Below, one piece after another: positions 52,156 to 61,500 of a DNA stretch of 64,000 nucleotides. Origin of the DNA: Spartobacteria bacterium UBA695 (lineage in GTDB: Bacteria > Verrucomicrobiota > Verrucomicrobiia > Chthoniobacterales > Chthoniobacteraceae); contig DBMP01000025.1 of the NCBI GenBank assembly GCA_002298145.1, positions 62,001 to 126,000 of the forward strand. The letters are read 5' to 3'. The notes beneath the pieces were generated by a model. The model had not been told where the DNA came from. It did not search any database and saw only the letters and a list, made by a program, of their open reading frames with translations. Position 1 is the first letter of the stretch. Every line of letters begins with the position of its first letter. The position numbers and the translations under genes were made by a program.

Positions 52156-52956
52156 CTAGGGCAGATCATTGTTGTCCCGTTGCAGTTCGGCGCCGGTCAG
52201 GGTGATTCCGTAGGTCATCCCGCTACATGTTCCGACGATTTTGATGACCTCGCCTTTGCTGATGATGGGGACCCAGGTGCCGTTTTTTACCGAGTCGCTG
52301 CGGTGGTGGTGCTTTATGGGGCTATAGGTGGAGCGGGTTTCATGGGAGCGCACCTCCAAGGAGGTTTCGTTGACCCGGAACTCGTACCCGTCTTTTCCTT
52401 GGATGGTGCTGCCGTTGATGACGTTGGCGGCGTACTTTTTCATCTTATTGAGCTCGACCTTGACGCTCGGAAGGCCGTCCCCGGTTTTTAAATAGACAAA
52501 GGCGGCGCTCACGGAGTTCTCGGGCTGGGCGATCCGCTGGATTTCGCCGCTCACCGTGATTCTTTTGCCGGTGTATTTGGCGACGCTTTGGCCTGTTTTG
52601 AAGTCCTCCGCCAACTTACGAACGTCCACAACGCTCTCGGCATTGTCGGAGGGGATCTCGGCTTTTTTTTCCTCCACGAGCCCGGGAATGATGGCCGACT
52701 CGGAAGGCTTGGGCCCGGCAATCTGCTGGGCGATGAGGTAGGGCCAGTTGGAGGTTTTAAAAAACGCCGGATTCGAAACCCGCAAGGCGTTGACGATCTG
52801 GATGAATTTGAGGTTCATCGGCGATCCGCTGACCCCGATGTCGGGAAAATCGGCGACGGTCTTTTTCTGCCACTCCTCCACGGTCTGCTGCGCCCAAAGA
52901 GCCTGCGACATGAGTAATGAGCAAATAACCGCCGCTAGACTTACGGTATGACGCAT
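52156..52956 (-). CDS. Secreted protein with an OB-fold (tRNA_anti-like) domain
   Basis: A 266-residue product with signal peptide (TVSLAAVICSLLMSQALWAQ). Residues 115-185 (VAKYTGKRITVSGEIQRIAQ, AAFVYLKTGDGLPSVKVELNK) resemble the OB-fold tRNA_anti-like domain that is widespread in secreted bacterial proteins: YxGKxVxVxGxI at the first strand is typical. The role is unknown. A His-rich patch (IKHHHRSDSV) and a Cys (GTCSGMTYG) occur near the end. Nearest same-strand neighbour upstream is the biotin ligase gene, 85 bases away. Confidence 0.65.
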   Translation of the reverse strand: MRHTVSLAAVICSLLMSQALWAQQTVEEWQKKTVADFPDIGVSGSPMNLKFIQIVNALRVSNPAFFKTSNWPYLIAQQIAGPKPSESAIIPGLVEEKKAEIPSDNAESVVDVRKLAEDFKTGQSVAKYTGKRITVSGEIQRIAQPENSVSAAFVYLKTGDGLPSVKVELNKMKKYAANVINGSTIQGKDGYEFRVNETSLEVRSHETRSTYSPIKHHHRSDSVKNGTWVPIISKGEVIKIVGTCSGMTYGITLTGAELQRDNNDLP

Positions 52957-53017
52957 GGTGTTTGAACCTTTGATAACCTGCGTTCAACACTATCGGGTAA
53001 TCAATTTTCAGGTCAAA

Positions 53018-53041
53018 CAAAAACCCGGCGGCCCTTCGGGC
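53018..53041 (-). terminator. Terminator after the biotin ligase gene
   Basis: On the minus strand, immediately after the stop at 53042, the sequence GCCCGAAGGGCCGCCGGGTTTTTG contains a short GC-rich stem (GCCC/GGGC and CCCG/CGGG alternatives) and a T-run. It fits a compact intrinsic terminator. Confidence 0.6.
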
Positions 53042-53839
53042 TTACAAACTACGCACGCTGACTTCCCCGGTGCAGATGACTTTCACGGAGCCGTCGGGCA
53101 AACGAACCCTCAGGCCGCCGTCGGCCTCCAGCCCCTCGGCTTGCGCTTCATAGGGGCCAGCCGGGTCGTGCACCATGACGGAGCGGCCCAAAAGCACGCT
53201 GCGGGCCCCCGCCTCGACGACGATGGAGGTGAAGTTCCGCTCCAAAATGTTGTAAAGCGCATCAAGCTGCCCGAGCAGGGCGGCGGCGACGGCGTTGCGG
53301 TCCAGCGGGGCGGCTTGCGAACCAGCGGCAAGGCGCAGGGAGGTGGCCAGGCCGCGGATTTCCTCGGGGAAGGCGGTCTGGTTGACGTTCACGCCGATGC
53401 CGACGATGGCCCAGCCCTCGGGGCCCGGTGCGCTTTCGGCCAAAATGCCGACGGCTTTCCGTCCGCCGAGGTGAATGTCGTTGGGCCACTTGATCCCGGC
53501 ATGGCAACCGGGCAGGGCAGCTTCCAGCCCCCGGGCGACGGCCACGCCTGCCCAGGTGGTCAGCCGGGCCCAGTCGGCCAAGGGCCACGTGGGGCGCAGC
53601 AGCACGGAAAACCAGAGTCCCTCGCCCGGCGCGGACTCCCACTTGCGCTGCATCCGGCCCCGACCCGCGCTCTGGGTCTCGGCAAAGATGACGAGCCCCT
53701 CGGGGGCTCCGGCGCGAGCGAGCTGGGCCGCCACGTCATTGGTGGAGGTGGTTTCCGCAAGCACCTGGATTTCCCGCCCAATGCGCCTGGAGGAGGGCAA
53801 CCGCGCGGCGATGGCTTCGGGAGAAAGGGGGGTGTCCAT
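53042..53839 (-). CDS. birA: Biotin-[acetyl-CoA carboxylase] ligase (monofunctional)
   Basis: A 265-residue biotin protein ligase. Motifs: ETTSTNDVA, the biotinyl-AMP loop SAGRGRMQRKW, GLWFSVLLRP, the catalytic KWPNDIHLGGRKAVGIL, and GIGVNVNQTAFP. The C-terminal SH3-like domain ends at GEVSVRSL. It lacks the N-terminal helix-turn-helix of E. coli BirA, so it is a class I enzyme that does not repress biotin genes itself. It attaches biotin to carrier proteins of carboxylases. It follows nadC on the same strand with a 20-base gap, a frequently seen pairing (nadC-birA). Confidence 0.93.
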   Translation of the reverse strand: MDTPLSPEAIAARLPSSRRIGREIQVLAETTSTNDVAAQLARAGAPEGLVIFAETQSAGRGRMQRKWESAPGEGLWFSVLLRPTWPLADWARLTTWAGVAVARGLEAALPGCHAGIKWPNDIHLGGRKAVGILAESAPGPEGWAIVGIGVNVNQTAFPEEIRGLATSLRLAAGSQAAPLDRNAVAAALLGQLDALYNILERNFTSIVVEAGARSVLLGRSVMVHDPAGPYEAQAEGLEADGGLRVRLPDGSVKVICTGEVSVRSL

Positions 53840-53859
53840 AGGGAAGGTTTTATAGGCGC

Positions 53860-54732
53860 TTACCGCTCCCGCTTCAACTCCAGCGAGAAGTCGACCGCCG
53901 GGGCGGAGTGGGTCAGCGCGCCGATGGAAATAAAGTCCACCCCGGTGGAGGCGATGGCCTGGACGGTCTTTAAATTGACGCCGCCGCTGGCTTCGAAGAC
54001 GACTTTCCCCGCCCCCAGGGCCACGCAGGTCTTCATCTCTTCAATGGACATGTTGTCGAGCATGATGACGGCCACGCCCTCCAGGGTCAGGAAGCCCCGG
54101 ACCTGTTCCACGGTGTCGGCTTCGAGTTCCACGCGGATCTCCGGGTGGTCGGCGTGCAGCCGGGTGATTGCTTTGCGCAAAAAATCGAGGTCGTCCCGGG
54201 CGGCCAGGTGGTTGTCTTTGACCATGGCCATGTCGTAGAGGCCGATGCGGTGATTGGTGCCGCCGCCCGCCTTGACCGCCGCCTTCTGGATGAGGCGCAG
54301 GCCGGGAGTGGTCTTGCGGGTATCAAGGATCTTCGCCCGGGCTCCGGGAACCTCCGCCACGGCGTCCACGAAATGCCGGGTGAGTGTGGCGACGCCGGAG
54401 AGCTGCTGGATGAAATTGAGCGCCGTCCGTTCGGCGGTCAGGATGGAGGCGACGGAACCGGCGATTTCCAGCACAACGGTGCCGGGCGCTACTTTCGTGC
54501 CGCACGGGTTGACGATCTGGACCTCCAACTGGGGATCGACCTGCCGGAAGACCTCGGCGGCGAGCGCCACCCCGGCAGCCACGCCCTCCTGCTTGGCAAA
54601 GATGCGGGCGCGCCCCTTCTGGGCGGGGTCAACGAAGTAGGCACACGTCACGTCACCGGGGCCGATATCCTCGGCGAGCGCGGCGCGAATCACTTGGGCA
54701 ATGGCGGGGTTGGAGGCGTGAGAATCTGGCAT
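53860..54732 (-). CDS. nadC: Nicotinate-nucleotide pyrophosphorylase (carboxylating)
   Basis: A 290-residue quinolinate phosphoribosyltransferase of NAD synthesis. The start is placed at MPDSHASN (ATG at 54732), giving the family length; the longer frame to 54810 adds a hydrophobic Cys-rich piece. Motifs: EDIGPGDVTC, ERTALNFIQQLSGVAT, KILDTRKTTPGLR, NHRIGLYDMAMVKDNH, VELEADTVEQV, VIMLDNMSIEEM, and FEASGGVNLKTV with GVDFISIGALTHS. All substrate Arg/Lys/His residues expected for NadC are present. It is followed by birA. Confidence 0.95.
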   Translation of the reverse strand: MPDSHASNPAIAQVIRAALAEDIGPGDVTCAYFVDPAQKGRARIFAKQEGVAAGVALAAEVFRQVDPQLEVQIVNPCGTKVAPGTVVLEIAGSVASILTAERTALNFIQQLSGVATLTRHFVDAVAEVPGARAKILDTRKTTPGLRLIQKAAVKAGGGTNHRIGLYDMAMVKDNHLAARDDLDFLRKAITRLHADHPEIRVELEADTVEQVRGFLTLEGVAVIMLDNMSIEEMKTCVALGAGKVVFEASGGVNLKTVQAIASTGVDFISIGALTHSAPAVDFSLELKRER

Positions 54733-54793
54733 GCCTCCATTGCCTACCTTGGAGCGGGCCGCATCGCAACCCGGAAAACAGGGTAAAACGGCA

Positions 54794-54824
54794 TAAAAAA
54801 AGCGGAGCACTTAGGATGCTCCGC
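54794..54824 (-). terminator. Rho-independent terminator of the hopanoid cyclase gene
   Basis: On the minus strand GCGGAGCA, loop, TGCTCCGC and TTTTTTTATG form a clear intrinsic terminator (plus arms 54802-54809 and 54817-54824, A-run 54795-54801). It serves the cyclase transcript that ends at 55023. Confidence 0.88.
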
Positions 54825-54849
54825 GAAATTCAGCTTTTAGGAGAAAATG

Positions 54850-54912
54850 GATTCGGGCCGCGCACGGTAAAAACAAACCCCTTCATTTAAAAACCCGCGC
54901 ACGGCCCGAATC
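54850..54912. repeat. Inverted repeat downstream of the hopanoid cyclase gene
   Basis: GATTCGGGCCGCGC (54850-54863) is mirrored by GCGCACGGCCCGAATC (54897-54912) with one mismatch region. The word CGCGCACGG also occurs as a direct repeat in both arms. It lies between the cyclase stop and the T-run terminator, so it would be part of the 3' untranslated RNA. Confidence 0.6.
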
Positions 54913-55022
54913 ACCCCCTCAACGGTAATTAAGACAGGGCCCCTTGCGGTTCGTTCAAAATAAAAGACGATTGTTCAAAATATTTTTCCGGACCCACAGA
55001 CCCGCGGATTTTCGCCCCCCGG

Positions 55023-57092
55023 TTACTCTGAAAAATAGTCCCGGGCGCGCCCCAGGGCCTGAAGCGGAAAGTAGTGACGGTACATGTTGTAGTTGATCAT
55101 GAAGCCGCGGCTAAGCTCCCGCCCTTGGGCCAGCAGCGCCGTGTCGCGGTTCATGCTGATGCGCTCGCCGACGCCGTAGCCGGGGAAGCCGCAGCCGACG
55201 TAGTAGGGCTCGTCCCAGGTGCGGTCGTGCTGGTGATCGGTGAGCCACTGCACGCCGCGGCGAATCGAGGCGTCGTACTTGGGGTTGCCGATGGCCAGGA
55301 GGCCGATCAACGCCCAGGCGGTCTGCGAAGGGGTGTTCGGCCCGGAGGCCCGCATCGAGTCGTCCATGTACGATTCGCACGATTCGCCCCAGCCGCCGTC
55401 TTCCCGCTGTTTGGAAGCGAGCCATGCGGCGGTTTTCTGGATGCGCGGGTCGTTCATGTCAAAGCCGACGGCGCGCAGGCCCGGCAGCACGAGGGCCGTT
55501 CCGTAAAGGTGGTTGACGCCCCAGCGGCCAAACCAGCTCCCTTCGGGCTCCTGCTCGCTCATGACGAAATCGACGGCTGCTTTAACGACCGTGTCTTTGA
55601 GCGTGTAGCCCATGAGGCCGAGGGCTTCGAGCTTGTGGCCGGTCAAGTCGGCGCTCGGCGGGTCGAGCACTTCGCCAAAGTCGCAAAAGGGAATCCGGGT
55701 AAGAACCCACTTGTCGTTGTCCTTATCGAACGCAGCCCAACCGCCGTTGGAGGATTGCATCGCCTTGACCCATACCTCGGCACGGAGAATGGCCCGCTCG
55801 ATCCGGCGATGGAACTCCTTGGGGGCGATTTTCAGAATCCGGACGAGGACGATGAGCGCCACCGCCGTGTCGTCCAGGTCGGGGTAGTACAGGTTGGCTC
55901 GCTCGAAGGCCCAGCCGCCGCATTCGACGCCCTTGACCGTCAGCGCCCAGTCCCCCTTGACGAGGATCTGGTGCTCCAGCACCCAATCGAGCGCGGGGGC
56001 GAGGCCCGGGAAGGTCTCAAAGGTTTCGCCGCAATCCAGGAGCGCCTGCATGGTGAGCACGGTGTCCCACACGGGCGATTCGCTGGCCTGGAGGTAGATG
56101 GCGCCGTTGCGTTCGTAGGACCAGTGGTGATTCCAGGCGTCCAGGCCCCGGTGCATGACGGCGTGGGAAAGCGGATAGCCCTCTACGTGCAGGGCCATGA
56201 GGCTGTAGATCCACGGGGGCTGGATGCCGCCCCAAGCGCCGTCGGCGTCCTGGTGCTTGATGATCCATTCCAGGCAAAGCTTGATGGCTTCCTCCCGGCC
56301 CGGCTTCCAGCTGCTCTTCATGTAGGCGTGGAGCATTTTTTCCCCAAAGCGGAAGAACGTGGGCCAGAAGCCTTTGAGCCGCTTGGGCATGGAGTAGTCA
56401 AACTTCTCCCGGCCTCCCGGAAAGAGTTCATCCAGGCGACACCCCTCGGGCAGGGGCCGCACGGGCGTGCGCGCGGAGACCACGGCCAAGGGGACGATGG
56501 TGGCCCGGGCCCAGCTGGCGAACCAGTAAAGGTTAAAGGGCGCGCCGACCGGGACGCAGATCAGCTCGGGCGGCACGGCCGGGGTGTGTTCCCAGGGCCA
56601 TTCGCCGATGAGCGAGAGCCAGATCCGGGTGAAATTGCGGATTTTGCGCAGTCCGCCGTGGGAAAGGATCCACTCCCGGGCCTTGCGCACGGGGGCGGCG
56701 TCCGCGGCGTAGCCGGAGCAGCGCAGGGCCGCGTAGCACTCCACGGTGGTATTGATGTCCCCCATCGGGGCGTGGTGAAAGACTTCCCAGGAACCGTCCT
56801 CGCGCTGTTCACGCAGGATCGCGCGCAGGACGCCCTCGTGCTTCGGGTCGTCTTTAATGCCCAGAAAATGCATCCCCAGGACCCATTGGGCCTCCATGCA
56901 GCTGTTGGACTCCAGCATGCCGACCCAGAAGCCGTCTTTCTGCTGCTCGTCCTTAAGCCATTCCAGGGCCTCGCCGATGGTCCCGTCGACCGTGGACCGG
57001 ATCGGGCTGGCCTCGGTAAGCTCCGGGGCATCCGATGCCTCGGCGGCATCGCGCAAATTGCAGGTGTAATTCATAGAAAGGGAAGTTTTCAC
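55023..57092 (-). CDS. shc: Squalene-hopene cyclase
   Basis: A 689-residue cyclase converting squalene to hopene. The catalytic DxDD motif is at D405-LDD408 (YPDLDDTAVAL). Several QW repeats are visible (KDEQQKDGFWVGML, EQREDGSWEVF, HQDADGAWGGI, QSSNGGWAAFDKDND, SEQEPEGSWFGRWGVNHLYG, KQREDGGWGESCESY), with the terminal region MYRHYFPLQALGRARDYF typical of bacterial SHC. The start at GTG 57092 overlaps the TetR stop (GTGA), implying coupling; an ATG at 57074 is an alternative. It indicates hopanoid production, but no squalene-synthesis or HpnA-H genes are nearby. Confidence 0.95.
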   Translation of the reverse strand: MKTSLSMNYTCNLRDAAEASDAPELTEASPIRSTVDGTIGEALEWLKDEQQKDGFWVGMLESNSCMEAQWVLGMHFLGIKDDPKHEGVLRAILREQREDGSWEVFHHAPMGDINTTVECYAALRCSGYAADAAPVRKAREWILSHGGLRKIRNFTRIWLSLIGEWPWEHTPAVPPELICVPVGAPFNLYWFASWARATIVPLAVVSARTPVRPLPEGCRLDELFPGGREKFDYSMPKRLKGFWPTFFRFGEKMLHAYMKSSWKPGREEAIKLCLEWIIKHQDADGAWGGIQPPWIYSLMALHVEGYPLSHAVMHRGLDAWNHHWSYERNGAIYLQASESPVWDTVLTMQALLDCGETFETFPGLAPALDWVLEHQILVKGDWALTVKGVECGGWAFERANLYYPDLDDTAVALIVLVRILKIAPKEFHRRIERAILRAEVWVKAMQSSNGGWAAFDKDNDKWVLTRIPFCDFGEVLDPPSADLTGHKLEALGLMGYTLKDTVVKAAVDFVMSEQEPEGSWFGRWGVNHLYGTALVLPGLRAVGFDMNDPRIQKTAAWLASKQREDGGWGESCESYMDDSMRASGPNTPSQTAWALIGLLAIGNPKYDASIRRGVQWLTDHQHDRTWDEPYYVGCGFPGYGVGERISMNRDTALLAQGRELSRGFMINYNMYRHYFPLQALGRARDYFSE

Positions 57093-57700
57093 GCCCTGGA
57101 GGAAGATAAGGTGCTCCGAATTCCGTCAGCCAAAGCGCCCAAGGTCGACTCCAAATCAAAGGCGGGGTCCACCGCTTTCCGTGCGATGGCGCCGTCAATG
57201 AGGGCATTGAGCCAGATGGAGCAGGTCTCCAGATCCAGCCCGGGCGAGACTTGGCCCTGCTGCATGGAGGCGTGCAACAAGCGTTTCAGGATACTGCGCA
57301 TCTGTCGGTCCACCAGGAGCCACGCCCGGCGGATCTCGTCGTTACGGGAGGCCTGGGCCGCGATCTCCAGCCAGAGCCGCCCCTCCACGGGCCTGCAAAC
57401 ATAGCGGATACTGCTGAGCACGAACCCGATGACACTCTCCAGCGGGTCGGAACTTTCCAGCAGCTCCTCGTAAACCGGAAGCAGCACTTTCCCCGCCTCG
57501 TCGACAATCGCCAGGATGATGGCCGATTTGCTCGGGAAATAGCGGTAAAGGGCTCCGGGGCTCATTCCCGACACCTCGCAGATCTCGGCCATTCCGGTGG
57601 CGTCGAATCCATGCCGAATGAAGCACCGCCGGGCGGCATCAAGGATGGCCCGGCGCTTTTCAAAGCGGCGTTCGTCAGTGGAAATCACGTGGGTTGGCAT
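57089..57700 (-). CDS. TetR-family regulator cotranscribed with squalene-hopene cyclase
   Basis: A 203-residue TetR regulator, starting at MPTHVISTDER (ATG at 57700); the frame is open to 57760 but the upstream codons look non-coding. The DNA-binding domain (ILDAARRCFIRHGFDATGMAE, ICEVSGMSPGALYRYFPSKS) is canonical, and the helical C-terminal domain resembles the BetI/TetR_C_6 type. Its stop overlaps the cyclase start by four bases, so both are made from one message; the regulator probably controls its own operon in response to a lipid. Confidence 0.88.
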   Translation of the reverse strand: MPTHVISTDERRFEKRRAILDAARRCFIRHGFDATGMAEICEVSGMSPGALYRYFPSKSAIILAIVDEAGKVLLPVYEELLESSDPLESVIGFVLSSIRYVCRPVEGRLWLEIAAQASRNDEIRRAWLLVDRQMRSILKRLLHASMQQGQVSPGLDLETCSIWLNALIDGAIARKAVDPAFDLESTLGALADGIRSTLSSSRA

Positions 57701-57873
57701 GGAGAATGAACGTTCGCTCTTTTCTTTAAGATTGAGCCGAGTGTCAATTAAAACCATCACAGCGGCAGGAGATTGAGGCTGTTTTAAGGGTTCCCCCGGG
57801 GGCGGAATTCCGGGCCCGTATTTAGACGCGGATTAAGGGTGAAAAATCGTCGCGGATCGGCCTACAATGAGCC

Positions 57874-58290
57874 ATGAGCGAACTGCAATTCAACGATTCA
57901 GCCCGGGTCGAATGGACCGTGGGCGAAGGCGACCTCGCCAGTTCCCTGGCCCCCGATCCCTCAGACGTATTTCCCGCGGTGTTCGCCACGCCGAAGCTGA
58001 TCGGCCTGATGGAGCTGGCCTGTGCCCGGGTGATGAAACCGATCCTGGGGCCGGGCGAACTTTCCGCAGGAGCCACGATCGACATGACCCACACTGCCGC
58101 GACGCTCGCGGGGGGCAAAGTCACGATCCAAGCCAGGTATGTCGGCCGCGACGGGGTGCTCTACGTTTTCCACGTCGTCGCCACCGATGCGGCAGGCGAA
58201 ATCGGCCGGGCCACGCACAAACGGGCCCGAGTTTCCTCCGAACGCCTGCTGGCCGGGGCGCGGAAACGGCAGGCGGCGGGGCAGGTTTAG
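57874..58290 (+). CDS. FlK-like hotdog thioesterase
   Basis: A 138-residue hotdog-fold protein. It resembles fluoroacetyl-CoA thioesterase FlK: FATPKLIGLMELACARVMKP and GELSAGATIDMTHTAATLAG parallel FlK LATPYMVALAEWACMRALRP and GEHSLGTRVDVSHTAATPPG. The FlK catalytic residues Thr42, Glu50 and His76 have exact equivalents Thr39, Glu47 and His73, with identical spacing. Most family members are not fluoroacetate enzymes, so the natural substrate may be another acyl-CoA. It stands alone on the plus strand between the cyclase operon and the HrpA gene. Confidence 0.85.
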   Translation: MSELQFNDSARVEWTVGEGDLASSLAPDPSDVFPAVFATPKLIGLMELACARVMKPILGPGELSAGATIDMTHTAATLAGGKVTIQARYVGRDGVLYVFHVVATDAAGEIGRATHKRARVSSERLLAGARKRQAAGQV

Positions 58291-58331
58291 GCGCAAAAAG
58301 GGAATAGGTATCCTATAAAAAAGGCAGAGGG

Positions 58332-58409
58332 CTCACGCAAAGCCGCAAAGGCGCAAAAAAGACCAGAACAAGAGTTTCCCCTCTTTGCGCCTTTGCGCCT
58401 TTGCGTGAG
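58332..58409. repeat. Long inverted repeat of the CTCACGCAAAGGCGC type
   Basis: The left arm at 58332-58357 (CTCACGCAAAGCCGCAAAGG continuing with CGCAAA) and the right arm at 58384-58409 are reverse complements with one mismatch over 26 bases. Each arm is itself built from repeats of GCAAAGGC. The loop is 26 bases. I recall this element as a dispersed REP-like repeat in several bacterial phyla. It sits in the 243-base gap before the HrpA gene, which otherwise shows nothing. Confidence 0.85.
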
Positions 58410-58533
58410 AATAGAATCCCCCCTTTTTTCATGTTGCGTGGAGCCCCCTCTGCGGGCCATGGGGATCTGATAAAAATTCGGCTTTAATTTACCCCGCTTT
58501 TCCAGGTTTTCATCCTCCCACGGCGGGGGTAGA

Positions 58534-61500
58534 GTGACCGGCTTGCACCCGACGCCCGCCATTCCAGCCATCGCCTATCCACCGGACCTGCCCATTACGG
58601 CCCGGCGGGAGGAGATCGTCGCGGCGTTGCGGCGGCACCGCGTGCTGATCGTCGCGGGCGAGACCGGCTCGGGCAAAACGACGCAGCTCCCCAAAATGTG
58701 CCTGGAGGCGGGCCTTGGGCAGAAGGGGCGGATCGGCTGCACCCAGCCCCGGCGCGTGGCGGCGATGAGCATTTCGCGCCGCGTGGCGGAGGAACTTAAA
58801 GTGACCTGGGGCCGCGAGGTGGGGTGCAAAATGCGCTTCAACGACGACACCTCGCGCGAAACGCAGGTCAAGTTCATGACGGACGGCATTTTGCTCGCGG
58901 AAATCCAGTCCGACCCGCTGCTGCGCTCCTACTCGGCGCTTATTCTCGACGAGGCCCACGAGCGTTCGCTGAATATCGACTTTCTGCTGGGCCACTTGCA
59001 GGGGGTGCTCGAAAAACGGGCCGACTTAAAGGTGATCATCACCTCGGCGACCATCGACACGGAGGCGTTTTCGAAGGCCTTCGGCAACGCGCCGATTATT
59101 GAGGTCTCCGGGCGGCTTTTCCCGGTGGATATCCGCTACCAGCCCCTCGGGGAAGCCAGCGCCGAGGAAAATGAAGACGCCGGGGGAGAGAGCTACGTCG
59201 AAGGAACGGCCCGCGCGGCGGAGGATGCCCTTATCGAAACGGACGACGGCGACGTGCTGGTCTTTCTGCCGACGGAACGGGACATCCGCGAGGCCCGCGA
59301 GCTGCTCGAAGATCGCCTCGGCTCCGCGGCGGAGGTGCTGCCGCTTTACGGCCGCCTCGCGGGGGGCGATCAGCAGCGGATTTTCTCCCCGGGGCCGAAG
59401 CGCCGCGTGGTGCTGGCCACGAACATCGCCGAAACCTCGCTCACGATCCCGCGCATCGCCGTGGTGATCGACACCGGCCTGGCACGCGTCAGCCGCTACA
59501 ACCCGCGCACGCGCACCAAGCGCCTGCCGGTGGAGCCCGTCTCGCAGAGCAGCGCCAACCAGCGGGCGGGCCGCGCGGGCCGCGTGCGCGAGGGGCTCTG
59601 CATCCGGCTTTACTCGCAGGAGGACTTTGAGAAACGCCCCCGGTTCACCCAGCCGGAAATCCAGCGGGCCAACCTAGCGGAGGTCATCCTGCGCATGAAG
59701 GCCTTCGGGCTCGGCGATGTGGAGACGTTTCCCTTCCTCAACCCGCCGCTGGGCCAGGCCATCCGGGGCGGCTACCAGCTTTTGCAGGAGCTGGGCGCGC
59801 TGCTGGAGGGGGAGGGTGGCTGCTGGACGCTCACCGCGCTGGGGCACGAGCTGGCGCGCCTGCCGCTCGACCCAACGCTGGGCCGGATGCTGCTGGAAGC
59901 CCGCACGCGCGGGGCGCTCGACGAGCTGCTGGTCGTGGCGGCGGGCCTGAGCGTTCCCGATCCGCGCGAACGCCCGGAGGATGCCCGCGAAGCAGCTGCC
60001 GCCGCGCACAAGACCTTCGAGCACCCCGAGTCGGATTTCCTGACGCTGCTCAACCTCTGGAACGCCGCTCCGGCAGCCGACGGCCCGAGCGTCCACACCA
60101 GCCGCAACGCCCTGCGCCGGTTCTGCAAGGCCAACTACCTTTCCCTCTCCCGGATGCGCGAATGGCGCGACATCTACCGCCAGCTTTCCGAGACGATGCG
60201 CGAAACCGGCGCACGCCGTCCCCTGCCCCGCCGCGAGCGGGAGCCCCGGGACCGCGACCAACGTAACCCGCGCATCAGCCCCGAGGATGAACGCTACGCG
60301 GCGGTCCACGAATCCATCCTCGCGGGCCTAATCGGCCAGGTGGCCCAGCGCGAGGAGCGCAACGCCTACAAAGCCTGCGGCAGCCGCGCGGTGACGCTCT
60401 TCCCCGGCTCCGGCCTCTACGAGCGGATGCAGAAGCGTAAACCCAAAGCGCCGCCCGCCGCCCGGCCCGGCGCTCCCAAGCCCCCCGGCAGCCGCCAGCC
60501 GGAGTGGATCGTCGCGGGGGAGATCGTGCAGACCTCGCAGCTTTTCGCCCGGACGGTGGCCCGGATCGAGCCGGAGTGGATCGTGGACCTGGGCGGGCAT
60601 CTCTGCAAATTCAGCTACGTTCACCCGCAATGGAGTGCCAAGGCGGGCCGCGTGCTGGTCTGGGAGCGGGTGCTGCTGCACGGGCTGGAGGTCTTCAAGC
60701 GGCAGGTCGACTACGGGCGGATCGACCCGGCGGCGGCCACGGAAATTTTCATCCGGGGGGCGCTCGTCGGCGGCGACGTCCGGCTGAACCAGCGCTTTTT
60801 CTCGGAAAACCAGGCCCTGCGCGAACGCATCGAATCGGCGCTGACCAAGGTGCGCAGCCACCGGGTCCACGACCTGGATGAAGCCTTTTTCCGCTTCTAC
60901 GCGGAGCAAATCAGAGGCGTCTCCTCGGTGCATGATTTGAACCGCCTCGTGCGCGAACGCATCACCGCCGAGCCGCGCTTTCTTTGCGCCACGGAGGAGG
61001 ACCTCATGGACGCCGAGCACTTCGCCTACGACCGCGAGGCGTTCCCGGATCACGTTGACCTGGGCAATTCCGTGCTGCCGCTCGCCTACGCCTACAACCC
61101 CGGCGAGGAGGAGGATGGCGTGACGGTGCGCATCCCCCTGCCGCTGGCCGAGCGCCTGACCCCGGCGGAGCTGCAATGGATGGTGCCCGGGCTGCGCACG
61201 GAGCAGATTGGCGAGCTGCTCCACTCGCTGCCCAAGAGCGTCCGCAAGCAGCTCATGCCGCTGGAGCCGAAGGTGGCCGCGCTGGTCGCCGAGTTCCGGC
61301 CCGAGGGGAACGACCTCCCGGCGGCGCTGGCGGCGCTCATCCGGCGCAAATACGGCGTCGATATCCAGCCCGAGGACTGGAAATCGCTCCCCGATTATCT
61401 GCGCCCCCGCGTGGAGGTGGTGGACCGCAAGAACCAGCCACTGGCCGCCGGGCGCGATCTGCATGCCGTGCGCGCCACGCTCGATTCGCAGGATGTACAG

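Noticed and set aside
52955..54238. Plus-strand open frame of 427 codons opposite birA and nadC
   Set aside because: Gly/Gln/His/Pro-rich antisense frame covering two known genes and their junction.
55074..57404. Plus-strand open frame of 776 codons opposite squalene-hopene cyclase and TetR
   Set aside because: Spans two real genes on the other strand and an operon junction; no recognisable protein features.
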